From an uncultured Oscillospiraceae bacterium (GTDB lineage: Bacteria; Bacillota; Clostridia; Oscillospirales; Acutalibacteraceae), in the NCBI GenBank assembly GCA_900543795.1, contig UQSH01000015.1, forward strand, positions 1 through 32,862: 32,862 nt of DNA. The letters are read 5' to 3'. A model generated the notes under the pieces. That model worked only from the letters and a program-made list of their open reading frames with translations. It was not told the origin of the DNA and made no database searches. Shown here one piece after another: positions 1 through 8,338 of this stretch; the first letter of the stretch is position 1; every line of letters starts with the position of its first letter. A program made the position numbers and the translations under genes.

Positions 1-1358
1 AAGCGTCCGATATGAGCGGCTGGCTTCTTATGGGGCTTCCCGGGCTCGTTTATCTCTGCGGTATCGCAGAAGCATCATGGACCGCAATAGGCCTCGCAGT
101 AGGCACCTATCTTAATTGGCTTATTGTCGCTAAAAGATTAAGAAATTATTCAAGCAAAATTAATGCAATTACAATCCCCGATTTCTTCTCAAAAAGATAT
201 AAGGATAACACTCATATTCTTATGTGCGCTGCGGCGATTTTGATTATTATTTTCTTTATTCCTTACACCGCTTCGGGATTTTCAACCTGCGGAAAGCTTT
301 TTTCTTCGCTTTTCGGTATTGATTATCATGTTGCAATAATTGTTTCGGCAATCATAATTGTTATATACACCGCTCTCGGAGGCTTCCTTGCCGCCTCAAC
401 AACAGATTTTATTCAGTCAATTATAATGAGTATTGCTCTTGTTGTTGTTCTCGCCTTCGGCATAAATGTTGCAGGCGGATGGAATGCAGTTGTTGATAAT
501 GCAAAATCAATAACGGATTATCTTTCCTTAACTGCAACAACAGACGGTGCCGGAAACAGCGTTTCCTTTGGCGGTATGAGCATTGTTTCGACGCTTGCAT
601 GGGGCCTCGGCTATTTCGGTATGCCTCATATTCTTCTGCGCTTTATGGCAGTTGAAAACCCGAATAAAATAAAGATTTCAAGACGAGTTGCAAGCGTTTG
701 GGTTGTTATCGCAATGAGCGTTGCAATCATTATCGGCATGGTTGGTCTCGGTATGAGCAAGGTTGAGCCGTCAATGATTCTTCAAGACAGTGAAACGGTT
801 ATTGTTGCCATTGCAGGATTGCTTTCAAAATACGGCGTGATTTTCGCTCTTCTTGCGGGCGTTATTCTTGCAGGTATTCTTGCTTCAACAATGTCAACGG
901 CAGACAGTCAGCTTTTAGCCGCCGCATCAGCTATCAGCCAAGATATTATGGTTGGCACCTTTAAGCTGAGGGTAACAGAAAAAACAAAAATGATAGCCGC
1001 AAGATTAACCTGCATTGCAATTGCCGTTTTGGGAGTTGTTTTTGCCTGGGATCCCGATTCCTCAGTTTTCAGAATAGTAAGCTTTGCCTGGGCAGGCTTT
1101 GGCGCTTCATTCGGACCGCTTATGCTGTTCTCTCTCTTCTGGAAGCGCACTAATAAGTGGGGAGCAGTTGCAGGTATGGTTTCCGGCGGTATAACCGTTA
1201 TTGCTTGGCATTATGCACAGGGCGGAATATTCAGCCTTTATGAGCTTCTTCCTGCATTTATAGTTTCTTCTGTTTTCATCGTTGTTGTTTCGCTTCTTAC
1301 AGGCAAGCCCTCAAAGGAAATTGAAGAAGAATTTGAAAATGCTAAAATTTATGACTAA
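1..1358 (+). CDS. putP: Sodium:proline symporter-like protein (SSS family), 5'-truncated
   Basis: This is an integral membrane transporter of the sodium:solute symporter family, most like PutP, which imports proline with Na+. The reading frame is already open at base 3 (codons for A-S-D before M-S-G-W), so the ATG at 12 is internal and the true start lies upstream of the window. About 451 residues are visible; PutP is usually about 490-500, so roughly the first 40-50 residues are missing. Repeated hydrophobic helices run through the protein. The segments MSGWLLMGLPG, VAKRLRNYS and the GILASTMSTADSQLL stretch are typical of the PutP subgroup. The C-terminus is charged (KEIEEEFENAKIYD). A terminator follows at once. 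The family is confident; the substrate is inferred. Confidence 0.85.
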   Translation, partial: ASDMSGWLLMGLPGLVYLCGIAEASWTAIGLAVGTYLNWLIVAKRLRNYSSKINAITIPDFFSKRYKDNTHILMCAAAILIIIFFIPYTASGFSTCGKLFSSLFGIDYHVAIIVSAIIIVIYTALGGFLAASTTDFIQSIIMSIALVVVLAFGINVAGGWNAVVDNAKSITDYLSLTATTDGAGNSVSFGGMSIVSTLAWGLGYFGMPHILLRFMAVENPNKIKISRRVASVWVVIAMSVAIIIGMVGLGMSKVEPSMILQDSETVIVAIAGLLSKYGVIFALLAGVILAGILASTMSTADSQLLAAASAISQDIMVGTFKLRVTEKTKMIAARLTCIAIAVLGVVFAWDPDSSVFRIVSFAWAGFGASFGPLMLFSLFWKRTNKWGAVAGMVSGGITVIAWHYAQGGIFSLYELLPAFIVSSVFIVVVSLLTGKPSKEIEEEFENAKIYD

Positions 1359-1366
1359 TAAAAAAC

Positions 1367-1397
1367 GCTTCGGAGTTCAATTCTCCGAAGCATTTTC
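1367..1397. terminator. Bidirectional intrinsic terminator between putP and the DUF2974 gene
   Basis: A perfect 9-bp stem GCTTCGGAG/CTCCGAAGC (1367-1375 with 1383-1391) has a 7-nt loop. T-rich DNA follows on the plus strand, and a run of A on the other side gives a T run on the minus strand. The TGA of the minus-strand gene (1379-1377) lies in the loop, so the last codons of that gene are part of the hairpin. Confidence 0.8.
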
Positions 1398-2534
1398 TTT
1401 ATTTTCTTCTTTTCCGAATTTTTCCGTAAACGCTTCAATCTGTTGGGTAAACACGGGCATTGAGCGGTTTATTATCTTTTCGAGATTTATTGCCCCAAAC
1501 AGGCTTTTAATCAGCGTTTTAATTATAATCTGTATGTCTTCGTCGGAGCTCTCGTTTTCTTTATAAATCTGTCTTAATGAAATCAGAATACGGATAAAGC
1601 TTTTTGCATCAATTTCATTTGTTGAGCGTATTCCGCTTCCCTGTGAAATCCCAAGAATCATCTGCGCAACTCTTTTTATGTGTTCGGGATTAATTGTTTT
1701 CAGGCTGTCTGTTAATGTATCCTCAACATATTCGGAAAGCAGGCTGAACTGACCTGTGCAGACGAATGAATTGTCCTGCGTCTCCCAAGTGAATATGTTG
1801 TGTTGAGCAGCGCCGGAGGCCGTGCTTTTTATGATGCTTATTTCTCCTCCCAAATCAAGCATTCTGCCAACTATTGAATCCTCAGGCAGAATACTTAGAA
1901 TTTTTCTGTTATTAAACGGCGTAAAAAGAATTTCGGCCATTTCCTCGGGAAATCCCGGACCGTCATTGTTGAAAACCTTAACAATTCTTGATTTTTCAGC
2001 GTCGCTTAAAAATATGTAAGAAAAAAGAGCAAGGTTTCCGCCTTTTGAATGACCGCCTATGTAAAATTCTCCGTCTCTGTTTTTCAGCTCATAGGAAACA
2101 TAGTTAAAAGCAGTTGTTTGGCTTGCAATGGGAAATGCGTAGGCAAGCTCTGCGTCCTCGTAATAGCTCACAAATTTATCATCAGTTCCTCTGAAAGCAA
2201 TAAAATAAGTGTCCTTATCAAGAGCAAAGGTTTCGCCGTAAAACGCATTTGCGCTGTCCTCACTGATTATTTCGTTTACTGCGCAAAGAGAGGTGTAGCC
2301 AAATCTTTTTGTGCTTCCTGTAAGCTCTAAAAGTCTTTCGGTTTCCTTAATCTGCCTGTTTTCCGTATTGGCGGGAGTGTATTTCTCCGCAATTTCTCCA
2401 AGCGTTTTACCTGAAAATCCCGAAAAATCAAGATAAGCAAGGCGGCAGAAAATCGCATTATCAATCTCGTTTAGCTCCTCGTCGCCAAACATTATATCTC
2501 TGTATTTTTCAACATAATCAAAAATATCAGCCAT
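1377..2534 (-). CDS. DUF2974 (Mbeg1-like) alpha/beta-hydrolase fold protein
   Basis: This 385-residue protein resembles the DUF2974 family, predicted lipase-like serine hydrolases common in Firmicutes; their substrate is not known to me. The nucleophile elbow is GGHSKGGNLALF with Ser163 in a GHSKG pentapeptide. A likely acid is Asp191 in NNDGPGF and a likely histidine is His245 in AAQHN, in the right order for a Ser-Asp-His triad. The FIAFRGTDD segment (residues 111-119) is the usual lipase-class strand before the elbow. No signal peptide or membrane helix is seen, so it is probably cytoplasmic. The ATG at 2534 is preceded by GAGGG about 9 nt upstream. The gene is monocistronic, with its own promoter and a terminator that overlaps its 3' end. 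Confidence 0.8.
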   Translation of the reverse strand: MADIFDYVEKYRDIMFGDEELNEIDNAIFCRLAYLDFSGFSGKTLGEIAEKYTPANTENRQIKETERLLELTGSTKRFGYTSLCAVNEIISEDSANAFYGETFALDKDTYFIAFRGTDDKFVSYYEDAELAYAFPIASQTTAFNYVSYELKNRDGEFYIGGHSKGGNLALFSYIFLSDAEKSRIVKVFNNDGPGFPEEMAEILFTPFNNRKILSILPEDSIVGRMLDLGGEISIIKSTASGAAQHNIFTWETQDNSFVCTGQFSLLSEYVEDTLTDSLKTINPEHIKRVAQMILGISQGSGIRSTNEIDAKSFIRILISLRQIYKENESSDEDIQIIIKTLIKSLFGAINLEKIINRSMPVFTQQIEAFTEKFGKEENKENASEN

Positions 2535-2589
2535 TAGTGTATCCCTCGTGTGTTAAAGCTTTGTGCAATAAATACATTTTACATATAAC

Positions 2590-2618
2590 ATTATATTAGT
2601 TTTTACACGATTTAACAA
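2590..2618 (-). promoter_or_regulatory. SigA-type promoter for the DUF2974 gene
   Basis: On the minus strand, TTGTTA (2618-2613) is followed after 17 bp by TATAAT (2595-2590). This leaves a 5' leader of about 50 nt before the ATG at 2534. Confidence 0.6.
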
Positions 2619-2684
2619 TTGATTTTTCATATTTATTTTACTAAAATATAAAAAGGTTAAAATTTGGTGTCAAATTTTATCATT

Positions 2685-2714
2685 TTGTTGCAAATATAAA
2701 TCTTATAGTATATT
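2685..2714 (+). promoter_or_regulatory. Probable promoter for the xpt purine operon
   Basis: TTGTTG (2685-2690) and TATATT (2709-2714) are separated by 18 bp. The flanking DNA is very AT-rich, so other -10 hexamers (TATTAT at 2711) are possible. The implied leader is only about 35 nt, too short for a guanine riboswitch. Confidence 0.4.
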
Positions 2715-2756
2715 ATAGCATTGTAAATTTTTAGGCATGGCGGAGAATTGTTTTTT

Positions 2757-3335
2757 ATGGATAGTCTTAAACAAAAAATAATTGAAGAGGGCGAGGTTTA
2801 TGAAGGCAATATCCTTAAAGTTGATTGCTTTTTAAACCACCAAATCGATATTCCGTTTATGAGGGAAATCGGCAGGGAATTTCACCGCCTGTATAAAAAT
2901 GATAATGTTAATAAAATTTTAACTATCGAGTCGTCGGGAATTGCAATCGGCTCGCTTGTTGCGCAGGAATTTGAATGTCCGCTTGTTTTTGCTAAAAAGA
3001 ATAAAACAAAAAACATTGCCGGCGATGTTTATGAAACTCCTGTTGAATCGTTTACCCACGGAACAACTTATAATGTTATGGTTTCAAAACGCTTCATCGG
3101 CAAGGGCGACAGAGTGCTTATTATCGACGACTTTCTTGCTATCGGCAATGCTCTTAAAGGCTTGATTAAAATTGTTAACGACAGCGGCGCAGAGCTTGTT
3201 GGCTGCGGAACCGTTATTGAAAAGGGCTATCAGCACGGAGGCGATGAGCTTCGCAATCAGGGTGTAAGGGTTGAAAGCCTTGCAATCGTTGAAAGTATGA
3301 ATCACGAAACCGGTGAAATCATATTCAGAAATTAG
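2757..3335 (+). CDS. xpt: Xanthine phosphoribosyltransferase
   Basis: This enzyme converts xanthine and PRPP to XMP in the cytoplasm. The 192-residue product matches Bacillus Xpt over its whole length: KVDCFLNHQID near residues 21-31, LTIESSGIA at 55-63, the PRPP-binding loop LIIDDFLAIGNAL at 121-133, and IEKGYQHGGDEL downstream. I chose the ATG at 2757 (MDSLKQKI), as in characterised homologues; an in-frame TTG at 2748 sits only 2 nt from GGAG and is too close to it. The spacing from GGAG to the ATG is rather long at 11 nt. It is the first gene of a unit that continues with a nucleoside-type ABC importer and hpt, which supports a role in purine-base salvage. Confidence 0.92.
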   Translation: MDSLKQKIIEEGEVYEGNILKVDCFLNHQIDIPFMREIGREFHRLYKNDNVNKILTIESSGIAIGSLVAQEFECPLVFAKKNKTKNIAGDVYETPVESFTHGTTYNVMVSKRFIGKGDRVLIIDDFLAIGNALKGLIKIVNDSGAELVGCGTVIEKGYQHGGDELRNQGVRVESLAIVESMNHETGEIIFRN

Positions 3336-3385
3336 GTTATTCGGCGTTTGCCTTATAATAGAAATTTTTTTACGGAGGAAGTCAA

Positions 3386-4615
3386 ATGAAACTCACAAAG
3401 AAAATTCTTGCAGTTGTTCTTTCGGTTTTATTTGTTGTAGGTTGTTTTGCAGGCTGTTCAAGCAGCTCTGAAAGCGGCACAGCAGATAACGAGGCGGCTG
3501 CAAACATCAAAGTAGGATTTATTTTCCTTCACGATGAAAACTCTACTTATGACCTTAACTTCATCAAGGCTGCTGACGAAGCTTGTGAAGCACTCGGCAT
3601 AAAAGAGGAAAACAAAATCTTCAAAACCAATGTTCCTGAGGGACAGGAATGCTTTGAAGCAGCAGAGGATCTTGTTGACCAGGGCTGCACATTCATTTTT
3701 GCAGACAGCTTCGGCCACGAGGATTATATGATTGAGGCTGCAAAGAAGTATCCTAATGTTCAGTTCTGCCATGCAACAGGCACAAAGGCACACACTGAAA
3801 ATCTTCCAAACTTTCACAATGCTTTCGCTTCAATTTATGACGGCAGATATCTTGCAGGTATTGCAGCAGGTATGAAGCTCAATGAAATGATTGAAGCAGG
3901 CAAGTTCAAAGCAGAAGAAGCAAAGATCGGTTATGTAGGTGCTTACACCTATGCAGAGGTTGTTTCAGGCTACACATCATTCTTCCTCGGCGCACGCTCA
4001 GTTTGCCCAACTGCAACTATGGAGGTTCAGTTCACAGGCTCTTGGTATGATGAAACTGCCGAGAAGGAAGCTGCAAACACCCTTATTGCAAACGGCTGCA
4101 AGCTTATCAGCCAGCATGCTGATTCAATGGGCGCTCCCACTGCTTGCGAAACTGCCGGAGTTCCCAATGTTTCTTACAACGGAAGCACTGTAAGCGCTTG
4201 CCCGAACACCTTTATCGTTTCTTCAAGAATCAACTGGGCTCCTTATTTTGAGTATGCTATTAAGGCAGTTATCGACGGCACCGCTATCGATACTGATTGG
4301 ACAGGCTCACTTGCAACAGGCTCTGTTGAGCTTACAGAGGTTAATGCAGCTGCTGCCGCAAAGGGCACTCAGGAGGCTATTGATAAGGCTGCTGAAGAGC
4401 TCAAAGCAGGTACTCTTCATGTATTTGATACTGCAACATTTACGGTTGACGGTGCAGCACTCAGCACATATATGGCTGATGTTGATACAGATGCCGCTTA
4501 TGAGAAGGATACAGAAGCTATCGCAGACGGCTATTTCCATGAGTCTGAATACCGTTCAGCTCCTTATTTCGATGTCAGAATTGACGGTATAACTCTTCTT
4601 AATGAAATGTATTAA
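3386..4615 (+). CDS. BMP-family (PnrA-like) substrate-binding lipoprotein
   Basis: This 409-residue lipoprotein is the extracellular ligand-binding part of a BMP-type ABC importer, a family that binds purine nucleosides in PnrA and its relatives. A lysine-rich n-region and hydrophobic stretch lead to two possible lipidation sites, VVGC (Cys20) and FAGC (Cys24). The mature domain starts with KVGFIFLHDENSTYD and contains GYVGAYTYAEVVSGYTSF and GRYLAGIAAGM, typical of the family. The ribosome binding site is strong (GGAGGA, 8-9 nt from the ATG). The ATPase, two permeases and two purine phosphoribosyltransferases in the same unit point to a purine base or nucleoside as ligand. No nucleoside phosphorylase lies nearby, so the ligand is inferred, not shown. 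Confidence 0.88.
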   Translation: MKLTKKILAVVLSVLFVVGCFAGCSSSSESGTADNEAAANIKVGFIFLHDENSTYDLNFIKAADEACEALGIKEENKIFKTNVPEGQECFEAAEDLVDQGCTFIFADSFGHEDYMIEAAKKYPNVQFCHATGTKAHTENLPNFHNAFASIYDGRYLAGIAAGMKLNEMIEAGKFKAEEAKIGYVGAYTYAEVVSGYTSFFLGARSVCPTATMEVQFTGSWYDETAEKEAANTLIANGCKLISQHADSMGAPTACETAGVPNVSYNGSTVSACPNTFIVSSRINWAPYFEYAIKAVIDGTAIDTDWTGSLATGSVELTEVNAAAAAKGTQEAIDKAAEELKAGTLHVFDTATFTVDGAALSTYMADVDTDAAYEKDTEAIADGYFHESEYRSAPYFDVRIDGITLLNEMY

Positions 4616-4636
4616 TTTCATAATTTAACCACTTGT

Positions 4637-4675
4637 GCGTGGCCGTGGCAAAACACGGCCACGCGTGTATTTTTA
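4637..4675 (+). terminator. Terminator-like hairpin between the binding protein and the ATPase gene
   Basis: An 11-bp perfect stem GCGTGGCCGTG/CACGGCCACGC (4637-4647 with 4654-4664) with loop GCAAAA is followed by GTGTATTTTT. The T run is short and offset. It may act as a partial terminator, or as an mRNA-stabilising structure that keeps binding-protein mRNA above the rest of the transporter. Confidence 0.6.
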
Positions 4676-4695
4676 GATGTTTTGCGGAGGTATTT

Positions 4696-6243
4696 ATGAG
4701 CGATTCTCTTGCAATTGAATTAAAAGGCGTAACAAAAAGATTTGGAAGCGTTGTTGCAAATAAAAATGTTGATCTTCAGGTTCGCAGAGGAGAAATCCTT
4801 GCCGTTTTGGGCGAAAACGGAAGCGGAAAAACAACGCTTATGAATATGCTTTCGGGAATTTATTTTCCTGATGAGGGGCAGATATTTGTTGACGGTAACG
4901 AGGTTGTTATTAAGTCCCCAAAGGATGCTTTTAAATATAAAATCGGTATGATTCATCAGCACTTTAAGCTTGTTGATGTTTTCACCGCCGCCGAGAATAT
5001 CGTTCTCGGAATTAAAGACGATAAGAAATATAATTTAAAGGAAGCCAAAAAAAGAATTAAAGAAATAACCGATAAATACGGCTTCGAAATTGATTTAGAC
5101 AGTAAGATTTACGAAATGTCTGTTTCTCAAAAGCAGACCGTTGAAATTATTAAGGTGCTTTACAGAGGCGCGGATATCCTTATTCTTGATGAGCCAACCG
5201 CTGTTTTAACACCGCAGGAAACTAAAAAATTATTCGATATTCTCCGCCGAATGAGGCAGGACAATAAATCGATTATCATAATTACTCATAAGCTTCATGA
5301 GGTTCTTGAATTAACAGACAGAGTTGCAGTTCTCCGTAAAGGCGAATATATCGGAACGGTTGAAACCAAAACCGCAACCGAACAGTCCTTAACCGAAATG
5401 ATGGTCGGCAAAAAGGTTACTCTTAATATTGAAAGAACCGATCCGGTTAATCCAAAGGATAGATTAATCGTTAAAAATATGACTGCCGTTAATTCAGAGG
5501 GCAGAAAGGTTTTAAACGATGTTTCGTTTACCGCTAAAACAGGCGAAATCCTCGGTATTGCAGGTATTGCAGGAAGCGGTCAGCGTGAGCTTCTTGAAGC
5601 AATAGCAGGCCTTCAAGCTCTTGAAAGCGGCGAAATTCTTTATCAGGAGGCGGAAAACAGTGAGCCTGTTAACCTCCGTGATAAAACCCCAACTCAAATC
5701 AGAGATATGGGCGTAAGGCTTTCATTTGTCCCTGAGGACAGACTCGGAATGGGACTTGTCGGCAATATGGATATTGTTGATAATATGATGCTTCGTAGCT
5801 ATAAAAAGGGCAGCTCTGTGTTTTTAAACAGAAAAAGCCCAAAGGATTTGGCTGATAATATTATTGACAGCCTTGAAGTTGTAACTCCAAGCACCTCAAC
5901 CCCTGTCAGACGCCTTTCGGGAGGTAATGTTCAAAAGGTGCTTGTCGGCAGAGAGATTGCCGCTAATCCAAAGGTTCTTATGGTTGCTTATCCCGTCAGA
6001 GGTCTTGACATTAATTCTTCTTATACTATTTATAATCTTCTTACAAAGCAAAAAGCAAGCGGCGTTGCCGTTATTTTCGTTGGAGAGGACCTTGATGTAC
6101 TTATTGAACTGTGCGACAGAATTATGGTTATTAATTCAGGCACCGTAACAGGTATTGTTGACGGCAGAACGGCAGTTAAGGAAGAAATAGGTCTGTTGAT
6201 GACAAAAAATTCAAATAAGGAGGATAAAGCCGATGAAGAATAA
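4696..6243 (+). CDS. ABC transporter ATPase with two nucleotide-binding domains (nucleoside/simple-sugar importer type)
   Basis: This 515-residue cytoplasmic ATPase powers the adjacent BMP-type importer. The first ABC domain has Walker A GENGSGKTT (residues 39-47), a MSVSQKQ-type signature and Walker B LILDEPTAVLT with Asp165-Glu166. The second has a degenerate Walker A, GIAGSGQRE, a clear LSGGNVQK signature and AYPVRGLDI in place of a canonical Walker B. That pattern fits the RbsA/YufO class with one impaired site. Start choice: ATG 4696 has GGAGG 5 nt upstream. The frame is open back to 4633, but that extension overlaps the hairpin and shows no family similarity. The gene ends 11 bp inside the next gene. 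Confidence 0.92.
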   Translation: MSDSLAIELKGVTKRFGSVVANKNVDLQVRRGEILAVLGENGSGKTTLMNMLSGIYFPDEGQIFVDGNEVVIKSPKDAFKYKIGMIHQHFKLVDVFTAAENIVLGIKDDKKYNLKEAKKRIKEITDKYGFEIDLDSKIYEMSVSQKQTVEIIKVLYRGADILILDEPTAVLTPQETKKLFDILRRMRQDNKSIIIITHKLHEVLELTDRVAVLRKGEYIGTVETKTATEQSLTEMMVGKKVTLNIERTDPVNPKDRLIVKNMTAVNSEGRKVLNDVSFTAKTGEILGIAGIAGSGQRELLEAIAGLQALESGEILYQEAENSEPVNLRDKTPTQIRDMGVRLSFVPEDRLGMGLVGNMDIVDNMMLRSYKKGSSVFLNRKSPKDLADNIIDSLEVVTPSTSTPVRRLSGGNVQKVLVGREIAANPKVLMVAYPVRGLDINSSYTIYNLLTKQKASGVAVIFVGEDLDVLIELCDRIMVINSGTVTGIVDGRTAVKEEIGLLMTKNSNKEDKADEE

Positions 6244-7339
6244 ATCAAAGGCAAGAGAACCGCTCTTTCATATTGTTAAAAGAGATAGCTTGCCGTGGTA
6301 CACCTCTTGGCTTATTCGCCTTGCGGCAGTTGCACTTGCGTTAATCGTTTGTGCTGTTTTAACAATGTTTTTAACCCACGAAAACCCCATCAGCGTTTAT
6401 TCAACAATGATTAAGGGCGCATTTGGCTCTTCAAGAAGAATTTGGAATTTATTGCAGGGAATAGCAATTTTGCTTTGCGTTTCGCTTGCGGTAACTCCTG
6501 CATTTAAAATGCGTTTTTGGAATATCGGCGCAGAGGGACAGGTGCTTATCGGTGGTCTTGCAACCGCCGCATGTATGATTCTGTTGGGCGATAAGGTTCC
6601 AAATGCTCTTTTAATAATAATTATGATTGCCGCAAGTATGATTGCAGGTGCAATTTGGGCAGTTATTCCCGCTGTTTTTAAAGCAAGGTTTGACACAAAT
6701 GAAACCCTGTTTACTCTTATGATGAACTATGTAGGTATTCAGCTTGTTTCTTATTTTGTAACCGTTTGGGAGGTTCCCAAGGGCTCGGGTAAAATTGGTA
6801 TTATCAATCAATCTACCCATGCGGGCTGGCTTCCCACAATCGGCGAATATGATTATCTTTTAAATATAATCGTTGTGGCACTTTTAACCGTATTTATGTA
6901 TGTTTATCTTAAATACAGTAAGCACGGCTATGAGCTTTCCGTTGTTGGCGAAAGTGAAAACACCGCACGCTATATCGGCATTAATGTTAAAAAGGTTATT
7001 ATAAGAACAATGCTCCTTTCAGGTGCAATTTGCGGTATTGCAGGTCTTTTGCTCGTTGGCGGAACAAACCACACAATAACAACAACAACCGCTGATAACA
7101 GAGGCTTTACCGCCATTATGGTTTCTTGGCTTGCAAAATTCAATCCGTTATATATGATTTTCACCTCATTCCTTATTGTTTTTCTTCAAAAGGGCGCAAA
7201 TGAGATTTCAACCGTTTTTCGACTTAATCAATCATTTTCCGATATTATAACGGGAATTATTCTTTTCTTTATAATAGGAAGCGAGTTCTTCATTAATTAT
7301 CAATTAAAATTTCATCATTCGCATAAGGAGGAAAAGTAA
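6233..7339 (+). CDS. ABC transporter permease, BMP/nucleoside importer type (first permease)
   Basis: This 368-residue multi-helix permease is like YufP/NupB of nucleoside importers. The first helix (about residues 25-47) follows a basic N-terminus. The segment FWNIGAEGQVLIGGLATA near residues 95-112 and the cytoplasmic coupling region VVGESENTARYIGINVKKV are family hallmarks. The ATG overlaps the end of the ATPase gene by 11 bp in another frame, and a good ribosome binding site (AAGGAGGA) sits inside the ATPase 3' end, so translation is probably coupled. The C-terminus is histidine/lysine-rich (KFHHSHKEEK). It should pair with the next gene as a heterodimeric channel. Confidence 0.9.
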   Translation: MKNKSKAREPLFHIVKRDSLPWYTSWLIRLAAVALALIVCAVLTMFLTHENPISVYSTMIKGAFGSSRRIWNLLQGIAILLCVSLAVTPAFKMRFWNIGAEGQVLIGGLATAACMILLGDKVPNALLIIIMIAASMIAGAIWAVIPAVFKARFDTNETLFTLMMNYVGIQLVSYFVTVWEVPKGSGKIGIINQSTHAGWLPTIGEYDYLLNIIVVALLTVFMYVYLKYSKHGYELSVVGESENTARYIGINVKKVIIRTMLLSGAICGIAGLLLVGGTNHTITTTTADNRGFTAIMVSWLAKFNPLYMIFTSFLIVFLQKGANEISTVFRLNQSFSDIITGIILFFIIGSEFFINYQLKFHHSHKEEK

Positions 7340-8335
7340 ATGGTATCTTCAACTGTAATTACTTTAATCCAACGTGCGATTCTTCAGGGTATTCCGATTC
7401 TTTACGGCTCAACAGGCGAAATTTTAACTGAAAAATCAGGAAACCTTAATCTCGGTATTCCCGGTATTATGTATGTTGGCGGCATAAGCGGAGTTATAGG
7501 TGCGTTTCTTTATGAGGAGTCGGTTAAGGGCGGAGAAATGAATGGCTTTCTTGCAATTCTTATCCCGCTTTTATGCACAATTCTCGGCTCACTTATAATG
7601 GGACTTATATATTGCTTCTTAACCGTTACTCTGCGTGCAAATCAAAATGTAACAGGTCTTGCAATGACAACCTTCGGCGTTGGCTTCGGTAATTTCTTCG
7701 GTGCCTCGCTCGTTAAGCTTACGGGAAGCGATATTCCGTCTGTTGCATTAACGCGCACAAGCTCTTATTTCAGAGCAACTCTTCCGATTGCAGGCTCAAC
7801 GGGCTGGTTCGGAAAAATCTTTTTGTCCTATGGCTTTATGGCATATCTTGCAATTATTATTGCGCTTGCCTGTGCATTCTTCCTTAGGAAAACAAGAGGA
7901 GGTCTTCATCTTCGTGCAGTAGGTGAAAATCCTGCAACGGCAGATGCGGCAGGTATAAATGTTGAAAGGTCAAAGTATCTTGCAACCTGTATCGGAAGCA
8001 TTATCGCAGGCTTCGGCGGACTTTTCTATGTAATGGATTATGCCTGCGGAGTTTGGTCTAATGAGGGCTTTGGAGACAGAGGCTGGCTTGCAATTGCGCT
8101 CGTTATATTTGCTATTTGGAAGCCGGATTTGGGTATTCTCGGCTCAATCCTTTTCGGCGGACTTTATATTGTTTATCTTTATATTCCGGGCCTTGCGCTA
8201 AGCACTCAGGAGCTTTTCAAAATGGCACCGTATATCGTAACAATTATTGTACTTATAATTGTCAGCGCAAGAAAGAAAAAGGAAAATCAGCCTCCCGCCT
8301 CGCTTGGACTTTCTTATTTCAGGGAGGAAAGGTAG
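7340..8335 (+). CDS. ABC transporter permease, BMP/nucleoside importer type (second permease)
   Basis: This 331-residue membrane protein is the second permease, like YufQ/NupC. Its ATG follows the previous stop codon with no gap, and AAGGAGGAAA lies just upstream. Typical segments are TEKSGNLNLGIPGIMYVG near residues 30-47, the GLAMTTFGVGFGNFFG stretch, and the coupling loop LRAVGENPATADAAGINV near 193-210. The 3' end is 3 bp from the hpt start. A complete binding protein, ATPase and permease pair are therefore encoded in order. Confidence 0.9.
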   Translation: MVSSTVITLIQRAILQGIPILYGSTGEILTEKSGNLNLGIPGIMYVGGISGVIGAFLYEESVKGGEMNGFLAILIPLLCTILGSLIMGLIYCFLTVTLRANQNVTGLAMTTFGVGFGNFFGASLVKLTGSDIPSVALTRTSSYFRATLPIAGSTGWFGKIFLSYGFMAYLAIIIALACAFFLRKTRGGLHLRAVGENPATADAAGINVERSKYLATCIGSIIAGFGGLFYVMDYACGVWSNEGFGDRGWLAIALVIFAIWKPDLGILGSILFGGLYIVYLYIPGLALSTQELFKMAPYIVTIIVLIIVSARKKKENQPPASLGLSYFREER

Positions 8336-8338
8336 CTT

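Noticed and set aside
3336..3385. A second promoter in front of the BMP lipoprotein (TATAAT at 3354)
   Set aside because: There is no acceptable -35 at 16-18 bp; the gene is more simply read from the xpt promoter.
4633..4695. N-terminal extension of the ABC ATPase
   Set aside because: It overlaps the inter-gene hairpin, starts at TTG without a ribosome binding site and adds residues not seen in the family.
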